From DATKYQ01 sp035528415 (GTDB lineage: Bacteria > Myxococcota > B64-G9), in NCBI GenBank assembly GCA_035528415.1, contig DATKYQ010000039.1:44458-108457 (forward strand): a stretch of DNA of 64,000 nucleotides, given 5' to 3'. The translations under genes and the position numbers were made by a program. Below, one piece after another: positions 9,069-18,816 of this stretch; the first letter of the stretch is position 1, and every line of letters starts with the position of its first letter. Below the pieces are notes generated by a model. That model was not told where the DNA came from, searched no databases, and saw only the letters and a program-made list of their open reading frames with translations.

Positions 9069-9743
9069 GTGATCTTGGAACCGATACCATCAGAACGTGC
9101 TCTTCTAGATGCCTTTCGTCGGGCCGAGCCCGGGGCGCTCGAGTGTATCTACCGTGCCTACGTCGAGCGCGTGGCCGCCATGCTGCGCAGGGGGTTCGAG
9201 TTCTCTTCACGGGGACAGCAAATGAGATTCTCGGGCTATCGCGATCCTGACGACCTGCAGGACGCTTTGCAGGAGACGTTTCTTGGCGCCTTCTCCGTCG
9301 GCGCGCGCAATGGCTACGACGGGCTGACTCCTTTTTCCAGCTACCTGATGGCCATAGCCCGTAACGTGGTGTTACAGCGCTTTCGCAAGGATCTCTCCCG
9401 CCTGCGCTGCTTTACGGAGTTGCAGGCCGCGGCAGCCGAGGAAAACAACCAATACTCGCTGGCGGCCGGACCGGCCCCCGACGTGGCCGCCGGGCTCGGC
9501 GAACTGCGCCGCCTGGTAAAAGATTTCGTGGCCTCGCTCAGCGATGAGCAGCGGCGCATCGTGCGCCTGTATTTCATCGAACGACTCAGCCAGGAAGCCA
9601 CTGCCGAGAGCCTGGCTCTCAATCGCAACCGGGTCCGCAAGCAGATCCGCACAATTCGCAAGAAACTTTTCAAGCGCCTGCGGCGCGAGGGGCTGGACGC
9701 CGCCCTGCCCTTCTCACTGGATACCGTCGAGGTCGAGCCATGA
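9069..9743 (+). CDS. RNA polymerase sigma factor, ECF-like (sigma70 family)
   Basis: 224 residues from a GTG at 9069; no clear Shine-Dalgarno is visible, and no in-frame ATG exists upstream. Region 2 is seen at residues ~15-115 (ECIYRAYVERV, then DDLQDALQETFLGAF, the core-binding/-10 segment), region 4 at ~150-215 (LSDEQRRIVRLYFIERLSQ followed by a helix-turn-helix rich in Arg/Lys). It directs RNA polymerase to a specific promoter set. The next gene, overlapping by 4 nt (ATGA), encodes a membrane protein with an HxxxCxxC zinc anti-sigma motif, the classical partner. The long insertion between regions 2 and 4 (about 35 residues) is larger than in typical ECF factors. Likely targets include its own operon. 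Confidence 0.85.
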   Translation: MILEPIPSERALLDAFRRAEPGALECIYRAYVERVAAMLRRGFEFSSRGQQMRFSGYRDPDDLQDALQETFLGAFSVGARNGYDGLTPFSSYLMAIARNVVLQRFRKDLSRLRCFTELQAAAAEENNQYSLAAGPAPDVAAGLGELRRLVKDFVASLSDEQRRIVRLYFIERLSQEATAESLALNRNRVRKQIRTIRKKLFKRLRREGLDAALPFSLDTVEVEP

Positions 9744-10612
9744 ATTCCGGCGACTACCCGGCAGGCTGTAAAAACCGGCGCTTCGGCCGTGCCCTGCAAG
9801 ACCTCTTCGAGGGCCGAGTTCCGCCCCCTCTGCCTATGAGCCTTTCCGATCATCTCAAGAGCTGTCCGGCCTGCCGAACCCAGGCGCGGACCCTGGCTTC
9901 GGCCGATCGATTGCTGGGCGAAGAGTGCGGCGCTCCCGTGTGCGTCTCTCCGTTCGAGATCGACCTGGCCTGGCAGGCCGTGGCCGCAAGGCTGAACATC
10001 GCCGAAAGACAATCCCGGCGGTGGTTTGTGCCGTCCTCGATTCTCAGAGGGCGGCGGCTTTTGAGGCTCTTGCCGGCAGCTATCGGCCTGGCGCTGGTGC
10101 TGGTTGTCGGCGCTGCCTTCATCGCCACACACAAGACGAGCGGCTTCGCGGCTCGCGGGGCCGCGGCGCCGCCGGATCTGCGGCTTGTCTGCATACCGGC
10201 CGGAGACAAGTCTGCGCCGCGCTCGGCCCGTGCAGGAGACGGTCCCGCCTCCTGCAGCATCGACGAGACGCTGGGCTTCGCCTACCTCAACCCGGAAGGG
10301 CGCTTTGGCGGACTTTTGCTGTACGCCGTCGACTCCAAAGATAATATATTGTGGTATGCGCCCAACCCGGCCCAGCCGGCCGGTATATCTATCGAGCCGG
10401 CGGCGCGGCCACGGGCACTTCCCCGGACGGTGCGCTTGGCCGTCAATCACCACCCCGGCCGCTACACGCTGGTGGCAGCCTTCACCCGCCGGCCTCTCGA
10501 TTTGGCCGGGCTCGACAAGCTGGCAGTCGATCTGGCTCGTGGCCGGCGACATCTACCGGGCGCGCAAGTGATCCGGCGCGACCTGATCATCGCCGGGGAG
10601 GGAAAGCCGTGA
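9740..10612 (+). CDS. Membrane anti-sigma factor with zinc-finger motif
   Basis: 290 residues; ATG overlaps the sigma-factor stop (ATGA). The cytoplasmic N-terminal part has His38-x3-Cys42-x2-Cys45 (DHLKSCPACR), the zinc-associated anti-sigma motif that holds an ECF factor inactive. One TM helix spans about 108-129 (LLPAAIGLALVLVVGAAFIA). The periplasmic part (about 135-290) is beta-rich and not recognised; it could sense a surface signal. It ends in a GTGA overlap with the caspase gene, so sigma factor, anti-sigma factor and caspase should be translated as a unit. Confidence 0.82.
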   Translation: MNSGDYPAGCKNRRFGRALQDLFEGRVPPPLPMSLSDHLKSCPACRTQARTLASADRLLGEECGAPVCVSPFEIDLAWQAVAARLNIAERQSRRWFVPSSILRGRRLLRLLPAAIGLALVLVVGAAFIATHKTSGFAARGAAAPPDLRLVCIPAGDKSAPRSARAGDGPASCSIDETLGFAYLNPEGRFGGLLLYAVDSKDNILWYAPNPAQPAGISIEPAARPRALPRTVRLAVNHHPGRYTLVAAFTRRPLDLAGLDKLAVDLARGRRHLPGAQVIRRDLIIAGEGKP

Positions 10613-12375
10613 AGATCTTGGTTGTGCTCCTGTCCACCTGTCTGGCTTTACCCGCCGGTGCCCGTACAGCCAGGCACGTATTGATCGTTGCCAACAACAA
10701 CGATCCCTCGGGCAAACTCGATCCATTGCGTTACGCAGACGATGACGGCGCGCGTTACAGCGAGCTATTCTCCTCGACCGGCGCCCGGGTGGAGCTTCTT
10801 TGCACCATGGACACCGAGACCCAGCGCCTGTTCCCCGAGTTGGTCGGCCAGACCCGCCCGCCGACCCGCGCCCGACTGCGCTCGTCGCTGTCCCGCATCT
10901 TCGACGCCATCCGCCAGGACAAGACCGAGGGAATGCAGACGGAGTTCATCTTCGTCTTCACCGGCCACGGCCGGATGAGCGAGGGCAGCGGTCAGCTCCT
11001 GCTGACCGACGGCCCGCTGGCGCGCAAAGATTTCCTTACCGAGGTGATTGACGCCTCGCCTGCCGACTTCAACCACATCATCATCGACGCCTGCCACGCC
11101 TACTACCTTGTCATGCCGCGCGGAGAGTGGCATGACGACCGCGGCGGGGCCGCAGCCACCGACGCCTTGCGGGCTTACCTCAGATCGCCCAACGAGCTGT
11201 CCCGGCGCCCGACCACCGGGGTGATCCTGTCGACAGCCGGCGCCGCCGAAGTGCACGAGTGGGAGCGCTACCGTTCGGGCGTCTTCAGCCACGAGCTGCG
11301 CTCGGGCCTGCTCGGCCCGGCCGACCTGAATGCCGACGGCCGCATCAGCTACGGCGAGCTGGAGTCCTTTCTGGCGGCGGCCAACGCAGGGGTGACCAAC
11401 CCCAAGGCGCGCATCCAGATCTTCGTCCTGGCGCCCGAGCAGAACCTCGATCACCCCCTGCTCGAGCTGGGCCCCGGCCTCGAACACGTTCTCAGGTTTC
11501 CAAAAACGGCCGCCGGCCACTTCGAGGTCGAGGACGCCCGCGGCCTGGCCTACGCCGAGTGGAACAAGGCCCCCGACCAGCAGGCCTACCTGGCGCTGCT
11601 CTACCCGCCGGTCAAGGCCAGCCCGACCTACTTCGTAAGAAGGCGCGACCGCGAACTGAAAGTCAGCCTGGTCCCGCCGGGAGACGGGCGGCAGGAGATC
11701 TCCTTCGATGAAGGCAGCCTGGTCCCGCGCGACTCGTCCGCCCGCGGCAGCGTGGCCGAAGCTTTCCGCACCCAGCTCTTCAGCGTGCCGTTCGGTTCGG
11801 CCTTCGCACGCGGCTTTATGGCCCGGCGCGAGGGCGAACGCATCGCGGAAGTTCAGCGCGCAGCGTATCCGCAAGCAAGCCGCAGCCATTTCATCTCGGC
11901 GGCTTACCTGATATCCGATGCCCTGATGGAGAGCGACGACATCGCCCAGGGGGCATTGCTTTCATACCGCTTCTCGCCCTGGAACCACTTTCACCTTACG
12001 GCCCGCATGGACTACCGGCACACCTCCGGCGGCAAGGAAGGCAACGCCCACACTCTCGACGACATCGGGCTGCTTTTGGGAGGCGGCGCGCACTGGCAGA
12101 TTATAAACAGGCTATGCATCTTCGTAGACGGACTTGCAGGAAACCACTTCATAGCTTATACAAAGAAGTCGCCGAGCGCGGCAGACAAGGACAAGACCAG
12201 CTGGGACGAACTGGCCCCGGCTGTCGGATTTGCGGCCGGTCTGAGAGTCGATATCTTCGGCCCGGTCTTCATGCAGGCCTCGGGCGGGCTGGATTTCGTC
12301 TTCTCGTCGGTGGAAGGCGAGGAAAACAGTTACCTGGTTCCCGCGGGAACCTTCGAAATAGGCGCGGCATTCTGA
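10609..12375 (+). CDS. Secreted caspase-family protease fused to C-terminal barrel-like domain
   Basis: 588 residues from GTG 10609, which overlaps the anti-sigma stop (GTGA) and has GGGGAGGG upstream; longer in-frame starts lie inside the previous gene. A signal peptide (about 1-20) precedes a peptidase C14/caspase fold: beta strand HVLIVANNN, then His120 in FVFTGHG and Cys162 in HIIIDACHA, the catalytic dyad. Asp/Gly-rich DLNADGRISYGELESF (about 240) resembles an EF-hand. From about residue 430 the chain alternates hydrophobic and polar residues in beta strands and ends in EIGAAF with a terminal Phe, as outer-membrane barrels do. That would place a caspase on the cell envelope; the barrel call is an inference from pattern, the protease call is firm. 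Confidence 0.8.
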   Translation: MKILVVLLSTCLALPAGARTARHVLIVANNNDPSGKLDPLRYADDDGARYSELFSSTGARVELLCTMDTETQRLFPELVGQTRPPTRARLRSSLSRIFDAIRQDKTEGMQTEFIFVFTGHGRMSEGSGQLLLTDGPLARKDFLTEVIDASPADFNHIIIDACHAYYLVMPRGEWHDDRGGAAATDALRAYLRSPNELSRRPTTGVILSTAGAAEVHEWERYRSGVFSHELRSGLLGPADLNADGRISYGELESFLAAANAGVTNPKARIQIFVLAPEQNLDHPLLELGPGLEHVLRFPKTAAGHFEVEDARGLAYAEWNKAPDQQAYLALLYPPVKASPTYFVRRRDRELKVSLVPPGDGRQEISFDEGSLVPRDSSARGSVAEAFRTQLFSVPFGSAFARGFMARREGERIAEVQRAAYPQASRSHFISAAYLISDALMESDDIAQGALLSYRFSPWNHFHLTARMDYRHTSGGKEGNAHTLDDIGLLLGGGAHWQIINRLCIFVDGLAGNHFIAYTKKSPSAADKDKTSWDELAPAVGFAAGLRVDIFGPVFMQASGGLDFVFSSVEGEENSYLVPAGTFEIGAAF

Positions 12376-12400
12376 AATCAACCATTACGGGGAGAATCTA

Positions 12401-15400
12401 ATGCTCACAAGATCACATTCGAAAGTAATCGTGCACTACCTGTCTATCATTGCCGCGCTCTGGCTCATGAGTATCCTTGCGGCCTGCGGTTCGAGCACTT
12501 CGGGACCCGACACCGATGGAGACGGCGTGCGTGACTCGGTCGATAATTGCCCGGCGGTGGCCAATCCCGACCAGGCCGACACTGACGGCGACGGCATAGG
12601 CGACGCCTGCGACGACGACGCCGACTTCGACGGCGACGGGGTGGTGAACGCGGATGACAATTGCCCGGCCACACCCAACGCCGACCAGGCGGACGCTGAC
12701 GGAGACGACGTCGGCGACGCCTGTGACAACTGTCCTGCCAAGGCCAACCCGGATCAGCTCGACACCGACGGCAACGGCACCGGCGATGCCTGCGAGCCCG
12801 GCCTCGACTCGGACAACGACGGCGTGCCCAACGACCAGGACAACTGCCCCGATGTTGCCAACACCGACCAGGCGGACGCTGACGGAGACGGAATCGGCGA
12901 CGCCTGCGACAACTGCCCCGCCAAGCCCAATCCCGACCAGGCCGACACCGACGGCAACGGCACCGGCGATGCCTGCCAGGCAGGCCTCGACAGCGACGGT
13001 GACGGGATTCCCAACAACCAGGACAACTGCCCCAACACGGCCAACCAGGATCAGCTCGACGGCGACCAGGACGGTCTCGGCAACGCCTGCGACAACTGCC
13101 CCGCCGTGGCCAACCCCGACCAGGCAGACGCAGACTCCGACGGCACCGGCGACGCCTGCGAGATATACATCTTGATCAGCGACTTCTTCCCGCCGGCCGG
13201 CTACCGCGAGCAAGACGTCGCCTTCACGATTTCGGGGCTCGGCTTCGACAACGACGCCGGCGTGCTGTTTACAAACAGCGACGATTCCCAGATCACTTTC
13301 ACGCCCACGGCCGTGACGATCGACTCGAGCACCAGCATCAGCGGAACAATCCCGGCCGATCCCGCGCGGGTGCTCGGGCTCTACGACGTCAGCGTCACCA
13401 ACGTTGCCGCCGGCACCAGCGACACGCTCGAGAAGGCCTTTCTGGTCACCCCCAATCCTCCGCCGGTGGTCGACGACGTGGTGCCGCCATACGCCTATAA
13501 CGGCGACCCCAACGACGGGCTGCTCTCAGACCGGGCCATCGCCGTCAAGGGCTCGAACTTCCTCTCGACTCCCGGCGTGCGCTGGGTGCTCAGGTCCGAC
13601 CCTTCGCAGATCTTCGAGGCCCGCTCGGTGGCCTTCACCGACTCCACGGCCGTGACAGCAATCATTCCCTCCGAGTCGGCCCACATGCCGGCCGGGCTCT
13701 ACACCGTCCAGTTGACCAACCCCGACCTGCAGGGAGCCGAGTGGTCCGGCGACTTCGAGGTTACAGCCACCCCGCCGCCGCACATTTTGGCCATCGATCC
13801 GTTGCGGTCGGCCGGGAACGACTTCAACAGCGGCGCTGTCGCGCTGACGGTGCGCGGCGAGCACTTCGTGGCCGGCGCCTCCGGAAGCCAGGTGGCGCTG
13901 CTCGACCCGACCGGCGCCGAGATCGCCTTAGTCACCGACGCCCAGGACGAAAACACGCTGGTGGCCTCGGCCGGCGTCATCAACGTCGGCAACGGTTCAT
14001 ACCCGGTCAAGGTGACCAATCCCGACGGGCAGTGGGACACCTACTATCTTTTCTCGGTCACATCGAGCGCCGACGGCAAGCTGCAAGACACCGACAGCTG
14101 GGTGGACTACCCCCAGACCACGCTGCAGACTTCCCGCTGGCGCCACGCCGGCACCTACGGATTCGATGTTTTCGGATCGGGATACATATACATCATGGGC
14201 GGCTCCGACGCGGCCGGCAACCCGCTCGACGGCTGCGAGTACGACCAGGTCAGCGTCTTCGGCGAGCCCGGCGTGTTTCGCACGCTCTTGCAGTTCGACG
14301 GCAGCGGCCATGTCCCTAACGTGCTCGATTCGGCTCGGACGGGCCTGGCGGTGGCCCGCCTGGGTCCGTACATCTACGCGCTGGGCGGCTCGGCCGACGG
14401 GGTGAGCGCGCTCGATACCACCGAGATGGCCCGCATCCTGGGCACGCGCACGATTCCCTATCTCAACCGCCACCCTCAGGCGGCCCCGGGCGGTTCGTTA
14501 CCGGACGGCTCGTGGTACTACATGGTCTCGGCGGTCACGGCCGACGGCGAGAGCCTGACCAGCCAGGAGGCCATCGCCCGCGATGCCGGCGGCAGCCTGA
14601 CCATTCGCTGGGCTCCGGTCGACGGGGCTACGAGCTACAACGTCTACCGTTCGCCGGCTTCCGACGGGCGCAGCCAGTCCGAGCGCCTGCTGGCGGTCGA
14701 CGTGCAGGAGACCTCCTTCGAAGACGACGGCACGGGCGCCTTGACCCCGGCCCCAGGCAACCTGCGCGGGCACGGTGCCGAGGTCGGCGGTACGCTTTCG
14801 GCAGGCTCCTGGACCTACCGCGTATCGACCAACACCGGCGCCGGCGAGTCGCTGGCCGGATATCCGCTGGCCAGCGAGGTATCGGCCATAGCCGGCGAGA
14901 ACGCGATCATCATCACTTGGGACGAAGTACCCGGGGCCGATTCCTACAACGTCTACCGCGGCCAGGCCGTGGACGACACCAGCGGCGAGACCTACCTGCT
15001 GGCCGCCGCGGTGGCCGGCACCCAGTTCACAGACGACGGCAGCGCCGCCGTCGATGCCAATTCGCCCGCGCCGGACGGCACCCGTCCGCTCCCTCCCGGA
15101 AGCCTGACGCGCTGGCGTGTGCTGACGGACGATCAGGGCCAAGCTATCGAGATGGCCTTCCCCCGCGAGGGCCTGCGCGCGGTCACTACCAGCTTGCCCT
15201 TCGACGACGACGATGACCCGGCCACCCCGCCGGTGCAGCGTGCCTTCCTCTACGCCGTCGGCGGGCGGATCGATGCCACGGCCGATACTCTCTACCTCGA
15301 TACCGCCGAGCGAACCGAGATCGATCTATTGACGGGCGGCATCGCCCCCTGGGCCACAGAGCCCGAGACGCTGACCACGCCGCGCGCCTTCTACGCCTTG

Positions 15401-16585
15401 ATGTCCAGCCAGGGACGCATGGAAAATCCCGCTCCCGGCGACCAGCCGCCCCAACTGTGCGACGACGTCGACGGCGACGGCTACGAAGACATCGAATGCG
15501 GCGGCACGGACTGTAACGATCTCGATCCGGAGATTCACCCGGGCGCCGACGAGATTTGCGGCGACGGCATCGACCAGGACTGCGACGGCCAGGACGACCC
15601 CTGCGGCTGCACCACCGACGCCGACGGCGACGGCTTCATTTCGGCGGCCGACTGCGGCGGGACCGACTGCTGCGATGACGGCAGCGAGTCGAGCCTGGGC
15701 TGCACGGTCGACACGGCGGCCGAGATTCACCCCGGGGCCGCGGACACCTGCGAGGACGGGATAGACTCGGATTGCGACGGGATCGACCCGGCTTGCGATT
15801 GCTGGGACAACGACTCGGACGGCTACGACGATCAGGCCTGCGGCGGGGACGACTGCAACGACGGCGACGCCGGCATCAACCCCGGAGCCGATGAGATCTG
15901 CGGCGACGGCATCGACCAGAACTGCGACGGGCTCGATCCCGGCTGCGGCTGCCAGGACGCCGACGGCGACGGCTACGAGGACGAGGCCTGCGGCGGCACC
16001 GACTGCAACGACAATGACCCGACAATACATCCGTGGGCCTATGACGCCTGTGACGACGGCATCGACCAGAACTGCGACGGCTTCTATCCGACATGCTTCT
16101 GGAATCCCAAGAAGGGCGGCCGCGGCCCCGATGAAGACATCTTCTTGATCGCCACCAAGGGAGACAACCTGTTGACCACGCCCAACAACGCATTGGGTCT
16201 CGACAGCTTCGAAGTATGTACCATAAACGAAGATCCCCTGGCGGCGCCGCTGGGCCAGCTCTCGGCCTGGGTCAGACAGGCCGAGGTGAGCAACCACACC
16301 ACCTGGGGTCACGAGGGAATGTTGTACATCGACTACGCTTTCAACTTCGGCGGAGCCACCTCCGAAAACACGAGTTCGGTCACCGCCGATGTTCACGTCT
16401 GGGGCAGCCCCTTCGACCCGACGGCCAATGCCGACCAGGTCGTGCTCAGGGACGGCTCGGCCGCCGGGCACATGAGACTAAATCGCGCCTATTTCGTAAT
16501 CGTGCGTATCTTCTCGCGCCTGATCGCCATCGGCGGGATCGACGGCAACGCCATGGTCGACACCGCCAGCGTGATCAGACAATGA
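12401..16585 (+). CDS. Surface lipoprotein with TSP3, IPT/TIG, kelch-like, FN3-like and MopE repeats
   Basis: 1394 residues, GGGGAG before the ATG. The signal ends in a lipobox (ILAAC). Domains in order: thrombospondin type-3 calcium repeats (about 35-250, units DTDGDGVRDSVDNCP), three IPT/TIG Ig-like domains (about 255-555), a kelch-like stretch (about 560-690), two fibronectin-III-like modules (about 695-900, each with SYNVYR), and five MopE-type metal-binding repeats (about 1018-1230; CGGTDCNDLDPEIHPGADE and GDGIDQDCDG). MopE of Methylococcus binds copper/calcium and is surface exposed. A C-terminal globular part follows. Probably a large adhesin under the control of the upstream sigma/anti-sigma pair. 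Confidence 0.9.
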   Translation: MLTRSHSKVIVHYLSIIAALWLMSILAACGSSTSGPDTDGDGVRDSVDNCPAVANPDQADTDGDGIGDACDDDADFDGDGVVNADDNCPATPNADQADADGDDVGDACDNCPAKANPDQLDTDGNGTGDACEPGLDSDNDGVPNDQDNCPDVANTDQADADGDGIGDACDNCPAKPNPDQADTDGNGTGDACQAGLDSDGDGIPNNQDNCPNTANQDQLDGDQDGLGNACDNCPAVANPDQADADSDGTGDACEIYILISDFFPPAGYREQDVAFTISGLGFDNDAGVLFTNSDDSQITFTPTAVTIDSSTSISGTIPADPARVLGLYDVSVTNVAAGTSDTLEKAFLVTPNPPPVVDDVVPPYAYNGDPNDGLLSDRAIAVKGSNFLSTPGVRWVLRSDPSQIFEARSVAFTDSTAVTAIIPSESAHMPAGLYTVQLTNPDLQGAEWSGDFEVTATPPPHILAIDPLRSAGNDFNSGAVALTVRGEHFVAGASGSQVALLDPTGAEIALVTDAQDENTLVASAGVINVGNGSYPVKVTNPDGQWDTYYLFSVTSSADGKLQDTDSWVDYPQTTLQTSRWRHAGTYGFDVFGSGYIYIMGGSDAAGNPLDGCEYDQVSVFGEPGVFRTLLQFDGSGHVPNVLDSARTGLAVARLGPYIYALGGSADGVSALDTTEMARILGTRTIPYLNRHPQAAPGGSLPDGSWYYMVSAVTADGESLTSQEAIARDAGGSLTIRWAPVDGATSYNVYRSPASDGRSQSERLLAVDVQETSFEDDGTGALTPAPGNLRGHGAEVGGTLSAGSWTYRVSTNTGAGESLAGYPLASEVSAIAGENAIIITWDEVPGADSYNVYRGQAVDDTSGETYLLAAAVAGTQFTDDGSAAVDANSPAPDGTRPLPPGSLTRWRVLTDDQGQAIEMAFPREGLRAVTTSLPFDDDDDPATPPVQRAFLYAVGGRIDATADTLYLDTAERTEIDLLTGGIAPWATEPETLTTPRAFYALMSSQGRMENPAPGDQPPQLCDDVDGDGYEDIECGGTDCNDLDPEIHPGADEICGDGIDQDCDGQDDPCGCTTDADGDGFISAADCGGTDCCDDGSESSLGCTVDTAAEIHPGAADTCEDGIDSDCDGIDPACDCWDNDSDGYDDQACGGDDCNDGDAGINPGADEICGDGIDQNCDGLDPGCGCQDADGDGYEDEACGGTDCNDNDPTIHPWAYDACDDGIDQNCDGFYPTCFWNPKKGGRGPDEDIFLIATKGDNLLTTPNNALGLDSFEVCTINEDPLAAPLGQLSAWVRQAEVSNHTTWGHEGMLYIDYAFNFGGATSENTSSVTADVHVWGSPFDPTANADQVVLRDGSAAGHMRLNRAYFVIVRIFSRLIAIGGIDGNAMVDTASVIRQ

Positions 16586-16596
16586 GGAGAACGGCC

Positions 16597-17997
16597 ATGA
16601 AAACCGCGATCGTCGGCCCTGTTGCGGGTCTTGCGTTACTGTTCGCTTGCTGCGGCGGCGGCAACGAGGACGAGTGCAACCCGGCCGCCCCGGACTGCGG
16701 CGCCGGCTTGACCTGCGAGGCCGTCCAGGGCGGCCACGCGAACTGCTTTGCCGAGCTTGTAATAATCGGCGGCGTGCAGGACGCCACGGACGGCTCGCCG
16801 ATATCGGGTGCGCTGGTTCAGGCGGTCGATGCCAATGGGGCCGCCACGGGCAGCAGCGATCGCACAGGCCCCGACGGCGGCTTTTCGCTGACCGTCCCCG
16901 CCACTCGCGACGCCGACGGCAACCCGGTCGCGGGCTCTTATACGCTGCGGGCCCAGGCGGCCGGCTACCAACCCTTCCCGACCGCCATCCGCCCGGCCTT
17001 GCCGCTTGCGGCGACCGATGCCGCGGGCAACGCCGACGACGGCTGGAAGATTGAAAGCGCTCAGACCACCATCCTCTTGCTGCCTCTGCCGGGGGGCGGT
17101 TCGGGGCTGGGCTCGATCTCGGGAACGGTACATGCAGATCAACCCGGCGGCGTCCTGGTAGTCGCCGCGGGCGGCGCGGCTGGCTACCCGGGCTATTCCG
17201 ATTCGGACGGCGATTACACCGTCTTCAATGTCCCGGCCGGAAGCTTCACCGTTAGCGGCTATCGTTCCGGCCTGCAGTTGCAACAAGCCGACGTCACGCT
17301 GGCGAGCGGTGAAGACAAGACGGGAGTCGATCTCGAAGAATCGACCTCGGCCCTGTCTTCCGTCTCCGGCAACGTGCAGATCGTAAACGCCCCCGGAGAC
17401 TCCAAGACCAGCGTGGTGCTGGCGGTCGAAAGCACCTTCGAAGAAAACGCCGCCCGCGGCGAGGTTCCGCCCGGGCTGCGGGCGGGCGAGGTTACAGGCA
17501 ATTTCTCGATCGACGGCGTGCCCGACGGGCGCTACGTTGTGCTGGCCGCCTTCGAGAACGACGGCCTGGTGCGCGACCCGGACCAGACCATCGGCGGCAC
17601 CCGGATCGTGCACATCGAGGTGCCCGATCCGGTAAGCGGCAACAGCGTGGTGCTTCCCGAGGGCTTCAAGGTGACCGAGGCGCTGGAGGTCCTGTCGCCC
17701 GGCGCCGCCGGTCCCGAGCCGATCACCACCCAGACCCCGGTTTTCAACTTCGCAAACGACTCCAGCGAGGACGGCTACGAGATCCACGTCTTCGACGCCT
17801 TCGGCACCGAGATCTGGACTATCGAGATCGGCCCCTCGTCCACTCCGCCCCAGGTGACCTACGCCGGCCCGGCGCTCGATCCCGGCATGTACTACCAGTT
17901 CAGGGCGCTTTCGTTCCGCGACAAAAGCGGCACGCGTACTTCCATCAGCGCAACCGAAGATCTCAAGGGAGTTTTCTGGTACGATTCCAACCCATGA
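16597..17997 (+). CDS. Lipoprotein with carboxypeptidase-regulatory-like domains
   Basis: 466 residues. Of two close ATGs, 16597 is chosen because AGGAG sits 7 nt before it; the first (16582) overlaps the preceding stop. Lipobox LLFACC. Two or three CarboxypepD_reg-like beta-sandwich domains are visible: about 50-140 (ISGALVQAVDANG ... PDGGFSLTVPA) and about 165-245 (GSISGTVHADQPGG ... SDSDGDYTVFNVPAG), followed by a third (about 255-345) and a C-terminal FN3-like region. Such domains are found on exported proteins as folding or binding modules. It is 11 nt downstream of the MopE-type lipoprotein and overlaps the methyltransferase start (ATGA). Confidence 0.85.
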   Translation: MKTAIVGPVAGLALLFACCGGGNEDECNPAAPDCGAGLTCEAVQGGHANCFAELVIIGGVQDATDGSPISGALVQAVDANGAATGSSDRTGPDGGFSLTVPATRDADGNPVAGSYTLRAQAAGYQPFPTAIRPALPLAATDAAGNADDGWKIESAQTTILLLPLPGGGSGLGSISGTVHADQPGGVLVVAAGGAAGYPGYSDSDGDYTVFNVPAGSFTVSGYRSGLQLQQADVTLASGEDKTGVDLEESTSALSSVSGNVQIVNAPGDSKTSVVLAVESTFEENAARGEVPPGLRAGEVTGNFSIDGVPDGRYVVLAAFENDGLVRDPDQTIGGTRIVHIEVPDPVSGNSVVLPEGFKVTEALEVLSPGAAGPEPITTQTPVFNFANDSSEDGYEIHVFDAFGTEIWTIEIGPSSTPPQVTYAGPALDPGMYYQFRALSFRDKSGTRTSISATEDLKGVFWYDSNP

Positions 17998-18761
17998 GTG
18001 ATGTCCGGCAGCTCGGCTCCCGCCTGGAACACCTGCTCGCTAACGACGAAATCGCCATGATCGAGCGGCGGCGGTTGATCGAGCTGATGTGCCTGTTCGC
18101 GGATCTTCCCCCCCCGCCCGATCCGATCGGCCTGTTTCCGCGTTACGCCGAGCTGAAATCGAATTTCGCAGTTGCAGCCGACGGCGACGATCCGGAGACG
18201 CTGCACGAGTCGTTCCTGGCGCTCTACGCTCATCTGCACGGCTACCAGGCGCCCTACACTCCCGAGGAAAGAAAGCGGGTGGACGCGACCGGCGGCTACT
18301 GGTGCCACGCGGGCGGATTGTCGCCGATCCTGAAAGCCGGCGATCATATCCGGGCCGGGACAATCTCGGCCGATTTCGGGGCCGGCAACGGGCTTCAGGG
18401 CCTTTTGTTCCAGAAGCTCTACCCACACAAAAAAACCATCCAGATCGAGATCTCAAGCAAAATGATCGAAGCCGGGCGGGAGCTGCAGCGCTGGCTCGGG
18501 ATTCCCGAAGAGAAGGTCGAGTGGTCGTTGGGGGACGTCGTCGATCATTCGCCCACGGGAATGGACTTCATCTACATCTATCGTCCGCTGAAACCCGAAG
18601 GCCCGGGCCGGGAATTCTACAGGCGGTTCGCTGCCGAGCTTGCAAGAGACGCAAGGCCGGTAGTAATCTTCTCGATTGCGGACTGCCTGCGCGATTTCTT
18701 GCCGGCTTCCTTCGAGGTCTTCTACGGCGACGGGCACCTGACCTGCTTCGAACGAAAATGA
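17994..18761 (+). CDS. Class I SAM-dependent methyltransferase-like protein
   Basis: 255 residues; ATG overlaps the previous stop. Motif I, DFGAGNG (127-133), followed by GLQGLLFQKLYP and the acidic post-I strand IQIEISSKM, marks a Rossmann-type SAM-binding fold. The C-terminal strands include PVVIFSIADCL and TCFERK. No signal peptide, so it is cytosolic, unlike its operon partners; the substrate is unknown. A decayed paralogue of its last ~60 codons lies at 20394-20585, showing that this gene was duplicated. It may modify a component of the surface set encoded upstream (inference). Confidence 0.72.
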   Translation: MSDVRQLGSRLEHLLANDEIAMIERRRLIELMCLFADLPPPPDPIGLFPRYAELKSNFAVAADGDDPETLHESFLALYAHLHGYQAPYTPEERKRVDATGGYWCHAGGLSPILKAGDHIRAGTISADFGAGNGLQGLLFQKLYPHKKTIQIEISSKMIEAGRELQRWLGIPEEKVEWSLGDVVDHSPTGMDFIYIYRPLKPEGPGREFYRRFAAELARDARPVVIFSIADCLRDFLPASFEVFYGDGHLTCFERK

Positions 18762-18816
18762 GGGGAAAGTATGAAATCGTGAACCTGATCGTTTATCCCA
18801 GAGGGAGGTGACGCCC

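Noticed and set aside
12510..13170. Repeated DNA resembling a CRISPR-like array
   Set aside because: The repeats are in-frame coding TSP3 units of unequal length with no spacers.
12413..13213. Val/Ala/Gly-rich antisense frame over the TSP3 repeats, looks like a membrane protein
   Set aside because: It is the complement of the DTDGDG repeat codons; the repeat periodicity explains it.
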